NCBI GenBank assembly: GCA_963706515.1 | Contig: CAVPMW010000011.1 | Span: 62,001-126,000, forward strand | DNA: 64,000 nt | Origin: CAVPMW01 sp963706515 | GTDB taxonomy: Bacteria; Chloroflexota; Anaerolineae; Anaerolineales; UBA4823 | Direction of reading: 5' to 3' | Shown here: one piece after another, positions 49,207 through 59,100 of the stretch | Layout: each line of letters starts with the position of its first letter | Numbering within the stretch: position 1 is the stretch's first letter | The notes under the pieces: model-generated | The model's database searches: none | What the model was told of the DNA's origin: nothing | The model's input: the letters and a program-made list of their open reading frames with translations, nothing else | Made by a program: the position numbers and the translations under genes

Positions 49207-49231
49207 GCGGAGAGGGCATCACCCTCTCCGC
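49207..49231. terminator. 10-bp hairpin
   Basis: GCGGAGAGGG (49207-49216) pairs with CCCTCTCCGC (49222-49231) around CATCA. On the plus strand AGAGGGTAAAAAA follows; there is no T-run on either side beyond the stem. It lies between convergent genes (lipoprotein ending 49100 and the AhpD-like gene ending 49293). Its sequence echoes the tRNA-Ser acceptor end. Confidence 0.4.
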
Positions 49232-49292
49232 AGAGGGTAAAAAAACAGGTATCTGTTTTAGAATTTAACTTTGAGGGATTTGGGAATATCGA

Positions 49293-49619
49293 TTAATCCG
49301 CATCATAGGCTGCCAGGGCAGCCGGCAGGCATTGCACCACCACCTGCCCGGCTGCCGGCAATCCAACCAGGATAGCGCTGATCACTTCCTGGCGTGTCGC
49401 CCCAGCTTGTTTAGCCGACCGCACGTGAAAGAAAATGCCGCTTTCCATGCGCTGAGCAGCCAGCACAGCCAGGTAAGCCAGCTCTTCGGTCTTCTTGTCC
49501 AGCGCACTGGCTTCATCCAGTCCCTTCACGGCTGCCATCCAGGCTTGCGCATGCTCTGGAGCTTCTTGCAAGAATGCTTGAAACGAATTGCTTATTCCGC
49601 TCAAATTTTGGTTGTTCAT
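49293..49619 (-). CDS. Carboxymuconolactone decarboxylase-like (AhpD-fold) protein
   Basis: A 108-residue all-helical protein. Blocks: SFQAFLQEAPEHAQAWMAAV, LDKKTEELAYLAVLAAQRME, GIFFHVRSAKQAGATRQEVI and SAILVGLPAAGQVVVQCLPA. This matches the CMD family, but the C-x-x-C peroxidatic pair is absent (IFFHVRS is where it would be), so it is not an AhpD-type peroxidase. The start ATG at 49619 is preceded by GAGGAT or CAGGAGAAAAAT. It overlaps the end of the next upstream open stretch, so the two may be coupled. Confidence 0.75.
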   Translation of the reverse strand: MNNQNLSGISNSFQAFLQEAPEHAQAWMAAVKGLDEASALDKKTEELAYLAVLAAQRMESGIFFHVRSAKQAGATRQEVISAILVGLPAAGQVVVQCLPAALAAYDAD

Positions 49620-49868
49620 CTATTTTTCTCCTGAGAGGATTCCGATCGTCCCGACCATAAAGGGCAGTTTGAGCGCTGGCGGGATAAACGGCGCATTGCG
49701 CGTTTCAACGAATTCAACCTTACGAATGCCCCAGGCTCGGACGGCATCAAGGAGGTCGTCTATCTTGCGAACTCGCGCTCGATCAAGAACAAATCCTGGA
49801 AGGCGAACTTGCTCCGGCCTGACCCCGTAGCTTCTGGATGTCTCCCGCTTGTCTTTATAGAAATTGAA
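49620..49868 (-). pseudogene. C-terminal fragment of an unidentified protein
   Basis: An open frame without a start encodes NFYKDKRETSRSYGVRPEQV, RLPGFVLDRARVRKIDDLLD, AVRAWGIRKVEFVETRNAPF and IPPALKLPFMVGTIGILSGE, ending with TAG at 49620. It reads like the natural end of a real protein, but no ATG or GTG with a ribosome site is present and the ketopantoate-reductase-like gene ends 12 bp upstream. I do not recognise the family. Confidence 0.45.
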
Positions 49869-49879
49869 ATTCTAGTTCA

Positions 49880-50833
49880 TCAGCCCTTTTTTGTATCCAG
49901 CAAAACCTGTAAGCTCTCTAACGCCGGCACTTCCATCCCCAGCTCATCGGCAGTGCGTAACATGGCTCTATAGTGCATGCGAGTTTCCTGCATGCTGCCA
50001 GGAGAAGCCGCGTGGGCGGTATAGCGCTGCATGCTTTTATTGGTGCGCCACATCCAGCGCATTATGGCAACCACCAGCCAGTTAGGCCAGTCCACAAACG
50101 AGACGTCTGGATACTGCTTCAGGTTCACACCGCGCTTCTCGCACAAATGGACCAGCTCGCTGGTTGCCTTGACACAGGTTTTCATCAGGTCGCCATCGCG
50201 CAAGAAGGGTTTCACCTCGCCGTATTTGGCAAACCCAACGGCAAAGCCCACCGCCGAGGCGTTGTGCACCCACAACCAGTGCAGGATGCTTGGCTGGATA
50301 TCCGGCTTCATATCCGCTTTTTCGAACAGCGCTTTCACCTGCTCCAGTTTTTCCGTGCTCTGTCCCTCCAAAACGCCCAGGTGGACCTCGGCGCCCAGGT
50401 TGGTCCAGTAGGCGCCGTTGCGCACCGTGCCGCCGCCATCTGCGTACCCCAGCAAGTAGCGCTGGCGAGGGAGCAAGGCATCGATCTCGCCAGCCCCTTC
50501 CCAGTTGGAAGTCATAGGCAGGAATGTGGCCTGCTCCCCCACACACGGGATCAGTGTGCAAAGGGCATCGGACAATTGCTGGGCATTCACCGGTACCATG
50601 ACCAGTTCATAGCCATCTTCTGGACGAACTTCTTCGGCGCAGCGCAGGTTGTAGTGCGCTTGGTTGTCGGCGGGGTGACCCTTGCGTTCATCGAGTAAAT
50701 CGAGGTCCACACCTTGCAGATATTTCTCCTTTTTACCCGGGCGGACGTAGTGCGTTACATCCACTCCGGCTTCCGCCAATGCCCATCCGTAGATGGTTCC
50801 AATGACGCCGGTTCCAACGATGACTGTTTTCAT
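49880..50833 (-). CDS. Ketopantoate-reductase-like (ApbA/PanE) dehydrogenase
   Basis: A 317-residue protein from the ATG at 50833 (AAAGGAAT upstream). It begins MKTVIVGTGVIGTIYGWALA, the NADP-binding GxGxxG, then HYVRPGKKE, and VMVPVNAQQLSDALCTLIPC. The C-terminal domain has WLWVHNASAVGFAVGFAKYG and the family helix. PanE uses K and N/D residues to reduce ketopantoate; here the region is loosely conserved, so the substrate may be different. Intact. No pan genes are beside it. Confidence 0.7.
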   Translation of the reverse strand: MKTVIVGTGVIGTIYGWALAEAGVDVTHYVRPGKKEKYLQGVDLDLLDERKGHPADNQAHYNLRCAEEVRPEDGYELVMVPVNAQQLSDALCTLIPCVGEQATFLPMTSNWEGAGEIDALLPRQRYLLGYADGGGTVRNGAYWTNLGAEVHLGVLEGQSTEKLEQVKALFEKADMKPDIQPSILHWLWVHNASAVGFAVGFAKYGEVKPFLRDGDLMKTCVKATSELVHLCEKRGVNLKQYPDVSFVDWPNWLVVAIMRWMWRTNKSMQRYTAHAASPGSMQETRMHYRAMLRTADELGMEVPALESLQVLLDTKKG

Positions 50834-51374
50834 TTTTTTTATTCCTTTCCTTTTCAACTCAACTCGATGGAATCTAAAGCCTAGAAGGCAAGACAAGCGC
50901 GGCAGCAAACGCTCGGATTTCTGGTTCGATGCTGCTCATTGCCGGCATACTGCACCCAGTAGATAGTGGAGGATCTTCTCGTGAACCGCGGCAGGGATAT
51001 CCGCTGACCAGCATAAGGCGATGACCTTGTCCAGGCAGTCATCGTGCCTGCCGTCCACCTGCCGATATCGATGCATGCGATTGTGGCAACAAGGGCTTCG
51101 TCCTGAAATTCCCCGCCTTCCTTGGCGTCGCCGCACGCGTAACGAGTGGGCGGCAGAATAGCATAATTCAACGTTAACTGCCACAAATAATTGACGACTG
51201 ATGATTGGAGGTGAGATTAACTAGATTTTAGAATAAAACTATCACTGATACAAGTAACGAATATCATATCCCCCTGGGGACCTCGCCTCTCTCGGTGCGA
51301 AGTGTCCGCTTAGGTGCCAATTACACGGAGGAAATACACACACCTACCTTATGGTAAACCGCTAAGAGCTCGAC
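50834..51374. other. Intergenic region, possible broken small gene
   Basis: Most of this is non-coding. On the minus strand at 50936-51184 two frames join to a protein-like reading (GEFQDEALVATIACIDIGR, then RQVDGRHDDCLDKVIALCWS and VHEKILHYLLGAVCRQ), but no family is recognised and no clean start exists. A motif with TACAAGTAACGAATATCATA (51257) echoes 23280. Confidence 0.35.
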
Positions 51375-51854
51375 CTACACCTGGCATTTCTGGCAGACAC
51401 CGAATAATTGCAGCCAATGGCTGCCTATTTTATAACTCGTCTCCTGGCTGACCTCGTTGATCAGTAGTTCCAGCTTATCCCCGCTGAAGAATTCAACCCG
51501 CCCGCACTTTTCACAAATCAGGATGTGTTGGTGACCTGAATTAGCGGCAATGAAAGCCTGGCAGCCCGAAGGTTGGTGGACCCGCTGGATTAACCCTACC
51601 TCTTCCAGTTTCTCCACGGTGCGGTAGACTGTAACCAGGCCAAATTTGGGATTTTTTGCCCGCACCAGGTCAAATAGCTGCAATGGACTCAGCACGCGCC
51701 GGCTCGTCGCCAGAATTTCAACAATCTCCCTGAGCGGCGTGGAGGTGCGATATCCCTTTGCCTGCAAGATCCTGATCCATTCATCTGTAGGATTGTAAGA
51801 CAGGTTATCTGTCAACAAATCTGTTTGCGCGTCCATCTTCATTTCATCGTCCAT
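51375..51854 (-). CDS. zur: Fur-family metal regulator, probably Zur
   Basis: A 159-residue Fur-type repressor. The winged helix has RTSTPLREIVEILATSRRVL, SPLQLFDLVRAKNPKFGLVT and VYRTVEKLEEVGLIQRVH; the dimer domain has the metal-binding HQHILICEKCGRVEFFSGDK and the last C-x-x-C FGVCQKCQV. It is divergent from a zinc-type ABC importer (znuABC), separated by 166 bp, so it most likely senses zinc and represses that operon. The start ATG at 51854 is behind ATTAGATG; an internal ATG six codons later could also serve. Intact. Confidence 0.85.
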   Translation of the reverse strand: MDDEMKMDAQTDLLTDNLSYNPTDEWIRILQAKGYRTSTPLREIVEILATSRRVLSPLQLFDLVRAKNPKFGLVTVYRTVEKLEEVGLIQRVHQPSGCQAFIAANSGHQHILICEKCGRVEFFSGDKLELLINEVSQETSYKIGSHWLQLFGVCQKCQV

Positions 51855-51924
51855 CTAATTTGGCCGGGATAACTGGTGAGCTTACCTGGTATAGACCAAT
51901 TTTACCAGCATCCCGGGTTAGCTC

Positions 51925-51966
51925 TTGACCGGCAAAGGATAAAAGTTATAATGCAAATGGATTTCA
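51925..51966 (+). promoter_or_regulatory. znu promoter with candidate Zur box
   Basis: -35 TTGACC (51925-51930) and -10 TATAAT (51947-51952) are 16 bases apart. Directly after and overlapping the -10 is TGCAAATGGATTTCA (51952-51966), a partial 7-1-7 dyad with T-G and C-A at its ends, the general form of Fur/Zur operators. It sits between the divergent zur and znuA genes. The promoter is well supported; the operator call is inference. Confidence 0.6.
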
Positions 51967-52020
51967 TTTACAGTTAAGTGAAGATTTCTTGAATACTTCC
52001 GATTGGGAACGAACGCGAAA

Positions 52021-52946
52021 ATGAAAAAGTATATTTGCATCCTTTTTGCGTTGTTTGCCATTAGTTCTCTCATCTTGACCTCCTGCCAATCTCAAGCTCC
52101 TTCTGAACAAAATTCAAAGAAAACAATCGTGGTAACCTACTCAATCCTGGGCGCAGTGGTCAAAGATCTGGTAGATGATCGTGCGAATGTGATCGTATCC
52201 TATGCCGGATGGGCAGGACCCGCACGAATGGGAGCCCTCCGCAAAGGATATCGAGACGATCATGAACGCTGATCTTGTCGTGCAGAATGGCTTAGGCTTA
52301 GAAGGTGGGCTGGAAAAAACCCTCGCTCAAGCGCAGCAGAAACGGGGTGAAAACCTTTATTGCATCCGATCATATCGCTGTGCGCAAAGTTGGTCAGGGT
52401 GAAGGGATACCCAGCGGCGACCCGGACCAGGCTGTTGGAGCCGAAGATCCGCATCTATGGATGGATCCATTAACCATGAAAATGGTCGTTCAGGCTTTGG
52501 CCGAGCAGTTGAAAAGCGACCTGGGAATTGACGTGTCCAGCCGGGCAGCGGACCTGGAAAGCCGTTTGGTCGACCTGAATGACGAGATTGCGGCTCAGGT
52601 CGCGATCCTACCCGAGGCAAACCGCAAACTGGTCACCGGGCACGAATCCATGGGTTACTACGCCCAGCGTTATGGTTTTAAACTGGTCGGTGTGATCGTT
52701 CCCAGCCTCACCAGCCAGGCGGAGGTTTCGGCTTCCGACCTGGCAGCTCTGAAGAAATCGATCCAGGAGAACCAGGTGAAGGTGATTTTTACCGAGCTCG
52801 GCACCTCGCCAGCAGTTTCCGCAGCGATCGGAAAAGAAACGGGCGTCAAGGTTGTCGAGCTAACCACACACAGCCTGCCGCCAGACGGATTGTATTTCTC
52901 TTTCTTGCGCAACCTCACGCGTACTCTGGTGGACAACCTGAAATAA
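52021..52946 (+). CDS. znuA: Zinc/manganese ABC transporter substrate-binding lipoprotein, frameshifted
   Basis: A cluster-9 metal-binding lipoprotein. The start ATG at 52021 gives MKKYICILFALFAISSLILT and the lipobox LTSC. It continues TIVVTYSILGAVVKDLVDDR. Shifts near 52205 and 52345 lead to DPHEWEPSAKDIETIMNADL (first metal His) and FIASDHIAVRKV. Then come AEDPHLWMDPLTMKMVVQAL (second His), KLVTGHESMGYYAQRYGFKL (third His) and the C-terminal Asp/Glu region FTELGTSPAVSAAIGKETGV. About 308 residues when repaired. It delivers zinc to the permease ZnuB at the outer face. First gene of znuABC; permease starts 2 bp later. Confidence 0.8.
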
Positions 52947-52947
52947 C

Positions 52948-53790
52948 ATGGAATGGTTTATTAACCCCTTTCTCTCGAATAGCTTTATGGTGAACGCCTT
53001 GATCGCCGGCATTCTCGTTTCGATCGCCTGCGGGATCGTCGGCACTTTCATCGTCTTGCGCGGGCTGGCGTTTCTCGGAGATGCCCTGGCCCACGGCGTG
53101 CTCCCCGGTATCGCTGTCGCCATCCTGATTGGAATTCCAAGTATCATTGGCGCTGCGCTAGGAGCGGTAGTGATGATCGCCGGGATCAGCCTGATCACCC
53201 ACCGCACCCGGCTTTCCTCAGATACAGCCATCGGGCTGCTGTTTGTGGGGATGCTGGCGCTGGGCGTTTTGATCGTCTCACGCTCAACTGCCTTCAGCGG
53301 GGATCTGGTGCGCATCCTATTCGGAGAGATCCTGGGGATCAGCCAGCAGGCAATTCTCATCCAGCTGTTTGCCACAATCCTGATCCTGGTTACTTCCGTG
53401 ATCTGCTCTCGACCTTTCCTGCTGTTGTGCTTCAACCCTGAGCAAGCCCAGGTCTCCGGTTTCTCTGCCAGCCTTTTCCACAACATCATGCTGGCTCTGA
53501 TTGCGTTAACCGTGATTGTCTCGTTCCAAACCGTGGGCACGCTGCTGGTATTTGGGATGCTGCTGGCGCCTGCCGGAGCTGGCGCCTTGATTGCCCGGCG
53601 GTTGGAAACGATGATGCTGTGGGCAATCTTGTTCGGTTCGCTCTCCGTCTATGCCGGCCTGTTAGCCAGCTACCACTTCAACCTGGCTGCCGGGTCGGCG
53701 ATCGTGCTGGTTGCTACTCTCATTTTCTTCCTGGTATTCATCGTCCAGAACCGTAAAGCGGCAAGACCTGCTCCGACCGAAATATCCTGA
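52948..53790 (+). CDS. znuB: Metal ABC transporter permease
   Basis: A 280-residue permease of the ABC-3 family with eight or nine helices, for example FMVNALIAGILVSIACGIVG, FIVLRGLAFLGDALAHGVLP (the typical signature F-x-G-D-A-L-x-H-G), AIGLLFVGMLALGVLIVSRS, VIVSFQTVGTLLVFGMLLAP and SAIVLVATLIFFLVFIVQNR. It forms the membrane channel for zinc or manganese. Starts two bases after znuA stop and ends 3 bp before znuC, so coupled. Confidence 0.9.
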   Translation: MEWFINPFLSNSFMVNALIAGILVSIACGIVGTFIVLRGLAFLGDALAHGVLPGIAVAILIGIPSIIGAALGAVVMIAGISLITHRTRLSSDTAIGLLFVGMLALGVLIVSRSTAFSGDLVRILFGEILGISQQAILIQLFATILILVTSVICSRPFLLLCFNPEQAQVSGFSASLFHNIMLALIALTVIVSFQTVGTLLVFGMLLAPAGAGALIARRLETMMLWAILFGSLSVYAGLLASYHFNLAAGSAIVLVATLIFFLVFIVQNRKAARPAPTEIS

Positions 53791-53793
53791 AAT

Positions 53794-54585
53794 ATGGGCC
53801 CTTCCGATTCCAGTCAAGATCAAAGCTGCCTGAACGTCCATAACCTGGACGTTGGATATGATGGTGCTGTGGTTGTGGCGGGCATGAATTTCGATTTGAG
53901 CTGCGGCCAATGCCTGGCACTGGTGGGGATGAATGGGTCAGGAAAGACGACCTTACTGAAAACCATCGTCGGTCTCCTGCCGCCAATACGCGGGGATATC
54001 CAGGTTCTCGGCGGTCCGCCGGGCGAAGTTCCTCGCCGGATAGCCTATCTCAGCCAGTTCCATTCTTCCAGTTTTATCCTGCCGTTACGCGCCATCGATG
54101 TGGTCCGTATGGGGCGCTTCTCCACAAAAGGGCTGTTCAGCCGGATGACCCAGACGGACGACGAAATCGTCCGCACCTCCATGCGCCGCATGGGGATCGA
54201 GAACCTGCAAGATGCGCCTCTGCGCTCGCTTTCCGGTGGGCAGCAGCAGCGCGTCTATATCGCACAGCTGCTTGCTCACCAGTCAGATTTGCTGATCCTG
54301 GACGAGCCAACCTCCGGCCTGGACGCGAGCGGCAGGGAATTGTTCTCACAGATCTTGACCGAAGAGCTGGCTCGCGGGGCCATGGCGATCAATGCCACCC
54401 ACGATATTCAACAGGCCGCAGAATGTGATCAGGTCATGCTCCTGGCGAAGCAGGTCGTAGCTCTCGGTCCGGCGCATGAAGTGCTGACGCCTGAGACCTT
54501 ATTGGAGACCTTTGGAATTGTTATGGTTGTACAGGGTCCGGATCAGCGCATCGGAATCGTTGAGCGAGAGCACGGTCACGGGTAG
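53794..54585 (+). CDS. znuC: Metal ABC transporter ATP-binding protein
   Basis: A 263-residue ATPase. Walker A ALVGMNGSGKTTLLKTIVGL, Q-loop AYLSQFHSSSFILPLR, signature RSLSGGQQQRVYIAQLLAHQ, Walker B LLILDEPTSGLDASGRELFS and the H-loop NATHDIQQAAECDQV are all in place. It powers the ZnuB channel. The end of the gene nearly meets the convergent cyclase-like gene (54591). Intact. Confidence 0.92.
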   Translation: MGPSDSSQDQSCLNVHNLDVGYDGAVVVAGMNFDLSCGQCLALVGMNGSGKTTLLKTIVGLLPPIRGDIQVLGGPPGEVPRRIAYLSQFHSSSFILPLRAIDVVRMGRFSTKGLFSRMTQTDDEIVRTSMRRMGIENLQDAPLRSLSGGQQQRVYIAQLLAHQSDLLILDEPTSGLDASGRELFSQILTEELARGAMAINATHDIQQAAECDQVMLLAKQVVALGPAHEVLTPETLLETFGIVMVVQGPDQRIGIVEREHGHG

Positions 54586-54590
54586 CTATC

Positions 54591-55649
54591 TTACACTGGA
54601 CTGGCAGTTCCGCGAACTGGCAGTTCCGCTCGTTGCCAGTCCCCTTCCAGCGGCATCTGCGTTAGTCTCGTGCTGAATACCAGTCCAAGGCGCGTAAAGG
54701 CGCGCAGGGTGTTCCACCGGCTCGGTCGGCCCACTCCCTCGTCCATCTCGACCGGCATCACGCCGGGATACCGGGTCTCGAGCAGCCACCGCCCGTCGCC
54801 GTCACGCTTCGCTGCGACCAGCTCGATCGCCTCTGCCACCCGCTCGTCGGGCGTGACGCCGGCGCTGCGCAGGTACTCGAGCCCCCGCAGCACGTCGTAG
54901 TGCCACCAGGTTGGGAAGGCGAAGCGCGTCCACACCGCGCCATCCTTGCGGTCTCGCTCGATCACCTCGCCGGTCGATCGCCGCCGGAAGAGCCGGCGCT
55001 CGAGGAGGTACTCTTGCCCCCGGAGACGGGCCTCGGTCACCTCCGGTCTGCCTCCGCTCGCTCGTTCGTGCTCGAGCAGAGCCTCCAGCACGCAGATCGT
55101 GGTATTGAACGACGACCGCCTCGAGCCGTTCTCCGCCTCGCAGTTCCAGCCGCCGTCGCGCAGCTGCTCGCCCAGCAGCCGGTCGACGAGGCCGCGGACA
55201 TCCACTCCGAAGTAGGCGCCCGCCGTCGCCACCTGCCCGTTGATGCATGGCTCCACCTCGCCGGCGAAGAAGGGGTTGTTGGCGCACTCCTGCGGGCCCG
55301 AACCCTGCCACGTCACGTGGTCGCGGACGAGACCCACCGCATGCCGTGCCTCCGCGCTCGCCGGATCGAGCCCCAGGTGGCGCAGCAGCCACAGGACGTG
55401 CATCGTGGAGTTCCACCCGCGGTTCCAAGCCGCACCCGCCCAGCTTCCGTCCGCCCCCTGCAGCGCGAGCAGCCGCGCTCCCCAGCCCTCGGTCGCCACC
55501 CTTGCCCGCTCGGCCGCGATTTCATCCGCGGGCGCATCGGTCAGGTCTTGCATCACCTGCCAGCGGATCGAAGGGTCAGAATCAAGCAGCCAGCGTATGA
55601 CCGGACTCTGTGGCTGCAGGGCTTTCTGTTTGGCTGGTTGGGTCGCCAT
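54591..55649 (-). CDS. Squalene-cyclase/prenyltransferase-like toroid protein
   Basis: A 352-residue alpha/alpha-barrel protein from the ATG at 55649 (AAGGAGG with a nine-base gap). Repeats of the type W-x(2)-A-x(6)-L with G-x-W are spread along it: GARLLALQGADGSWAGAAWN, LRDGGWNCEAENGSRRSS, FPTWWHYDVLRGLEYL, KRDGDGRWLLETRYPGVM. This fold is shared by terpene cyclases and prenyltransferases, but the cyclase D-x-D-D-T-A motif is not seen, so enzymatic activity is doubtful. The DNA is clearly richer in G+C than the neighbours (several 60-base lines are over 65 percent), and it is not disrupted, suggesting recent transfer. Confidence 0.6.
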   Translation of the reverse strand: MATQPAKQKALQPQSPVIRWLLDSDPSIRWQVMQDLTDAPADEIAAERARVATEGWGARLLALQGADGSWAGAAWNRGWNSTMHVLWLLRHLGLDPASAEARHAVGLVRDHVTWQGSGPQECANNPFFAGEVEPCINGQVATAGAYFGVDVRGLVDRLLGEQLRDGGWNCEAENGSRRSSFNTTICVLEALLEHERASGGRPEVTEARLRGQEYLLERRLFRRRSTGEVIERDRKDGAVWTRFAFPTWWHYDVLRGLEYLRSAGVTPDERVAEAIELVAAKRDGDGRWLLETRYPGVMPVEMDEGVGRPSRWNTLRAFTRLGLVFSTRLTQMPLEGDWQRAELPVRGTASPV

Positions 55650-55739
55650 CTGCTGGTTCCTCCTTACTTCGGCAGGTTCCATTCATCAGGTGCTTGATAA
55701 CCAGGGGGACGATCTCTGCCAAATTTTAGACCATCTGCA

Positions 55740-56058
55740 CTATTTGGACAAGTTATATCCATCCACCACCTCATCCATCACATCGTCGATCAGCTGCTGC
55801 ATGAACGCGCCGATATCCCCTTGTTCCGCTTCTGCACCCTCAGCAATCGCACCAGCCGGCTGCACCCATGCTGTAAATCTCCACGAGCGTGTTGAGCTCC
55901 CGCGCACCCTCGGTCTCCTGTGCCAGCCTCAGCATCCGTTCCAGCACCTGCCGCGTCGCCAGCACCTCGCGCCATACCTGCCGCCCACCGCCATCCTGCC
56001 ACAGCTCTCCCCTCAGCGCTGCGACCTTCATCCATTCACCAAACGGCTCCTCTCCCAA
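55740..56058 (-). CDS. Small helical protein, unknown, frameshifted
   Basis: Starting at about 56058: MGEEPFGEWMKVAALRGELW, LATRQVLERMLRLAQETEGA, RELNTLVEIYSMGAAG. A shift near 55865 leads to AIAEGAEAEQGDIGAFMQQL and IDDVMDEVVDGYNLSK with a TAG at 55740-55742. About 105 residues, all helical, acidic tail. No family recognised; the smooth continuation across the shift supports a real gene. It may begin further upstream in the same frame. Confidence 0.45.
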
Positions 56059-56191
56059 ACTGACCGCCAGCTCAGTTAAAAGCGTTCAGTGCGAGAGGGA
56101 TGAATTATTTTTCCTGAGAAGCGAGCAGTGCAGGGCTGGTTTGTGCTACGAGGTGGGTTGTTCAGCCAGGTCTCTTTAGATGATGCGGCGG

Positions 56192-59100
56192 CTATTGTCT
56201 CAATATCAATGGTAAGCGGATGTGCCACGATGGCGCTGCCACAATCCCCAGGCTGGGAATAACGCCGGACATACTGCCGTCGCCCAGGTTCTCGCGGTAC
56301 AGGGCCACTCCCACGCGGTCCGGGTTTCCTAGGTCGGCCAGCGGGATGCGGATTTCTACCGTGCTGCCATAGATCACGTCGATCGATGGGATGATATGCA
56401 TGAAGATGAGATCCGGATACCCGGAATACTCAGCTGAGCTCAAAAGCGTGGCGCCCGCATGAGGAGAGGCTGTAGCCCCGTAATCCAAAACGCCATCCGC
56501 GCCGGTGTCCAGCTCGAACAGGAAATCTCGCCGGGGTGTGGGCGTGTTGAATTCGAACTGCATCACCAGGCTCGAGCCATCCAGCGTGGCGTAGAAATGG
56601 CGCAGCTGGCTGTTGTTGGCCTGGCCTTGTTCGTCGCTTTGGGAATACATAGGGCTGACGCCTGACCAATCTCCCGCTTCACCGTCGATCTGGATCGTCA
56701 GCGCATCCTGAGTCTGCCCGCTCAATAGGATTGCGTCCCAGTAATGTCCTGTGTTGAACGAGGAATGGGCCTGTGAATACAAGCTCATTGCCTCGACCAC
56801 ATCGCTGGTTTTGCCGAGGTTATTAGCCCAGGCGAGAGATTGCTGTGCTTCCCCAAGGGCGGCGAGGGCGTCCTGGCGGTTTTCCACCAGTGTCTGGGTT
56901 GGATCGAAGACGATGGTGAATGTGTTGGTCAGCCCTTCCCTGGCATGGATCGTTTCCTGGTGGACCGCGCCGTTGGGAGCCGTCAGGGTGAGCCGGTATT
57001 CTCCGGCAAAGCCGTTGAAATCCAATTTGACCTTCTACGCCGGTCTGAGCAGTGCCTGAGATCGTCCAGGAGTGGAAAAGGTCACTCAGTGCATAGGCCA
57101 TCGGGCGCAGCGATAGACCGTCTCGGTGCAGGTAGCCATCGCCTGCCCGCCCATTTTCGATCAGGTCGCCGGGGATATCATAAGACATGCTCCAGTTTGC
57201 CCCCAGCAGGTAGGGTTTGCTGAAGGCCAGCGTGTACATGCCCACTGCCCAATCGGCCTGAGCCTGGTCGGTGTGTCCCTGGTGCCACCCCCAATAGTTG
57301 CTGTAATTGACAAGCCCGGGGTAATCCTCGTGGGTTGGGTATTCCAGCTCGGTAATGTAAAACGGCAGGTCAAAGTTCTGCCCGTATACATCCAGCAGGT
57401 CCGAGACGGTTCCCAGGTCGATGGCGGGCAGGTACACGCCGTTGTAGAACTGGATCCCCACCGCATCCGGGCGGACGCCGGCTTCCAGCATCCCATGGAG
57501 ATAGTTATAGGTGGAGAAGTCCGCCGTCGATTTATCGCCTGGCGGTCTCCCGATCTGACTCAGCCCGGGGGCGCTGAGATTCACCAGCATCACCGCCTGG
57601 GGGTCTGCCGCCTTTCCGGCTGACAGCACTGCCTGGGTAAAATCCAGCATCTGGGCCGGGGTGAAGTCGAGGTCGTTCGCGGTGTTCGGTTCATTGACCA
57701 AGTTGTACAACTGAATCTTCCCGGCGAAGTGGGAGACGGTGGTGGTCACGAAGTCCAATGCAGCGGCCTTAACCTGAGAGTAATTCATCCCCTCCACATA
57801 CGAAGGAATATTATCGGACTGGCTGCCATTGAACCAGATCGTGTTGGCGGTGGTCGATTGGAAGCCCAGGCTTGTCATTTTGTTCAAGATCACGTCGTCG
57901 TCGAAGCGGTAGGGTACCTCAGGCCACCCGCGCTGGACAATACCCCATGTCGGAAACGGCGGATTGTCTAATGACTCTAAAACCGATCTCTTTGGCAATC
58001 CCGGCATAGAGATTGGCATCCCCCACCCAGTGACGGGTTTCAGGAGTGTCACCCAAGGGGACTTCAACCCCTCCCCAACCACCATTCAAAATGAAGTCGT
58101 GGTTGGTTTCCTGATAATCCACCTGAACGTTCTCGACCGGCTGTTGGTCCGCCCCGACCACGCGGATCGTCACCGGCAGGCGGCGTTTTTGGATATCCTG
58201 CCGGGCAATTTCCAGCGCGATCGCTTCTTTTGCCTGGATGGCCGGGGTGAGCGCCTGGTAAGCGCTTACCGCCGCGCTCTGCCCATTTCCACCCGCCAGA
58301 TAACCCTGGGCGGTATCCAATGCCGCCTGCGCCTGTGTGAGCCACAGCGAGACCTCCGGCGAAAAATCATAGCCGGCGCTGATTTTCTGGGTATATTTTT
58401 GCTCTGCATTTCGGAGCTGGGTGCGGGCAAACTCGTATGCGATGTTGATTGTTTTCGCCTCGCCTTCGGCGGCGCTGTATCCCAGCCCGCCGTTATCCAT
58501 ATCCAGCATGATAGTGCCGGCCCCGGGGACGGTCCACAATCCCCAGACGGTGATGGGGGTTGCGGCCTGCGAGGGCAGCATCAGCACCGCCGGGTTTTTC
58601 AAGGTTCCCGTGATCGTCTCCCATCCCCACAGGAGCGAACGCTGGTGGTTCTCGGATTGCAGCGGCTCGGTCACAGGCGGGCTGCCCGAGAGGATAAGAA
58701 ATAAAAAAGGCTTGATGGGGGAAAGTATCGATGAACAAGGGGTTGCCCTGCGGGTCGTACGCATCCAACAAGATCGTACCGCCGGGCATGACGGTGAGAT
58801 CCAGGGTAAGATCGGTCTCCGTAGCCCGGTTGATGCGTTCCCAGCGATCCACGAACCCCACCGGGACTTCCACCGCCCCGAGGGAAACACGCTGAGAAGG
58901 GAAAACGGTCACCACGTAGTGGTCTTGCGGGGGTACGTCAAATGCGTAATAACCGTTCGCGTCCGAGAGGCCTTGGGTGATGTCCGGCCCGAGGAATGTG
59001 GAAATAACCACGTAACCCTGGCGCGGATTGCCGAGTGTATCCCGGATCTGGCCGTGGAGATGCACCGTATCTGGTGCAGACGGTTGGAGAGCGGTGGCCA

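Noticed and set aside
49293..49619. AhpD peroxidase
   Set aside because: The C-x-x-C pair is absent, so only the fold family is assigned.
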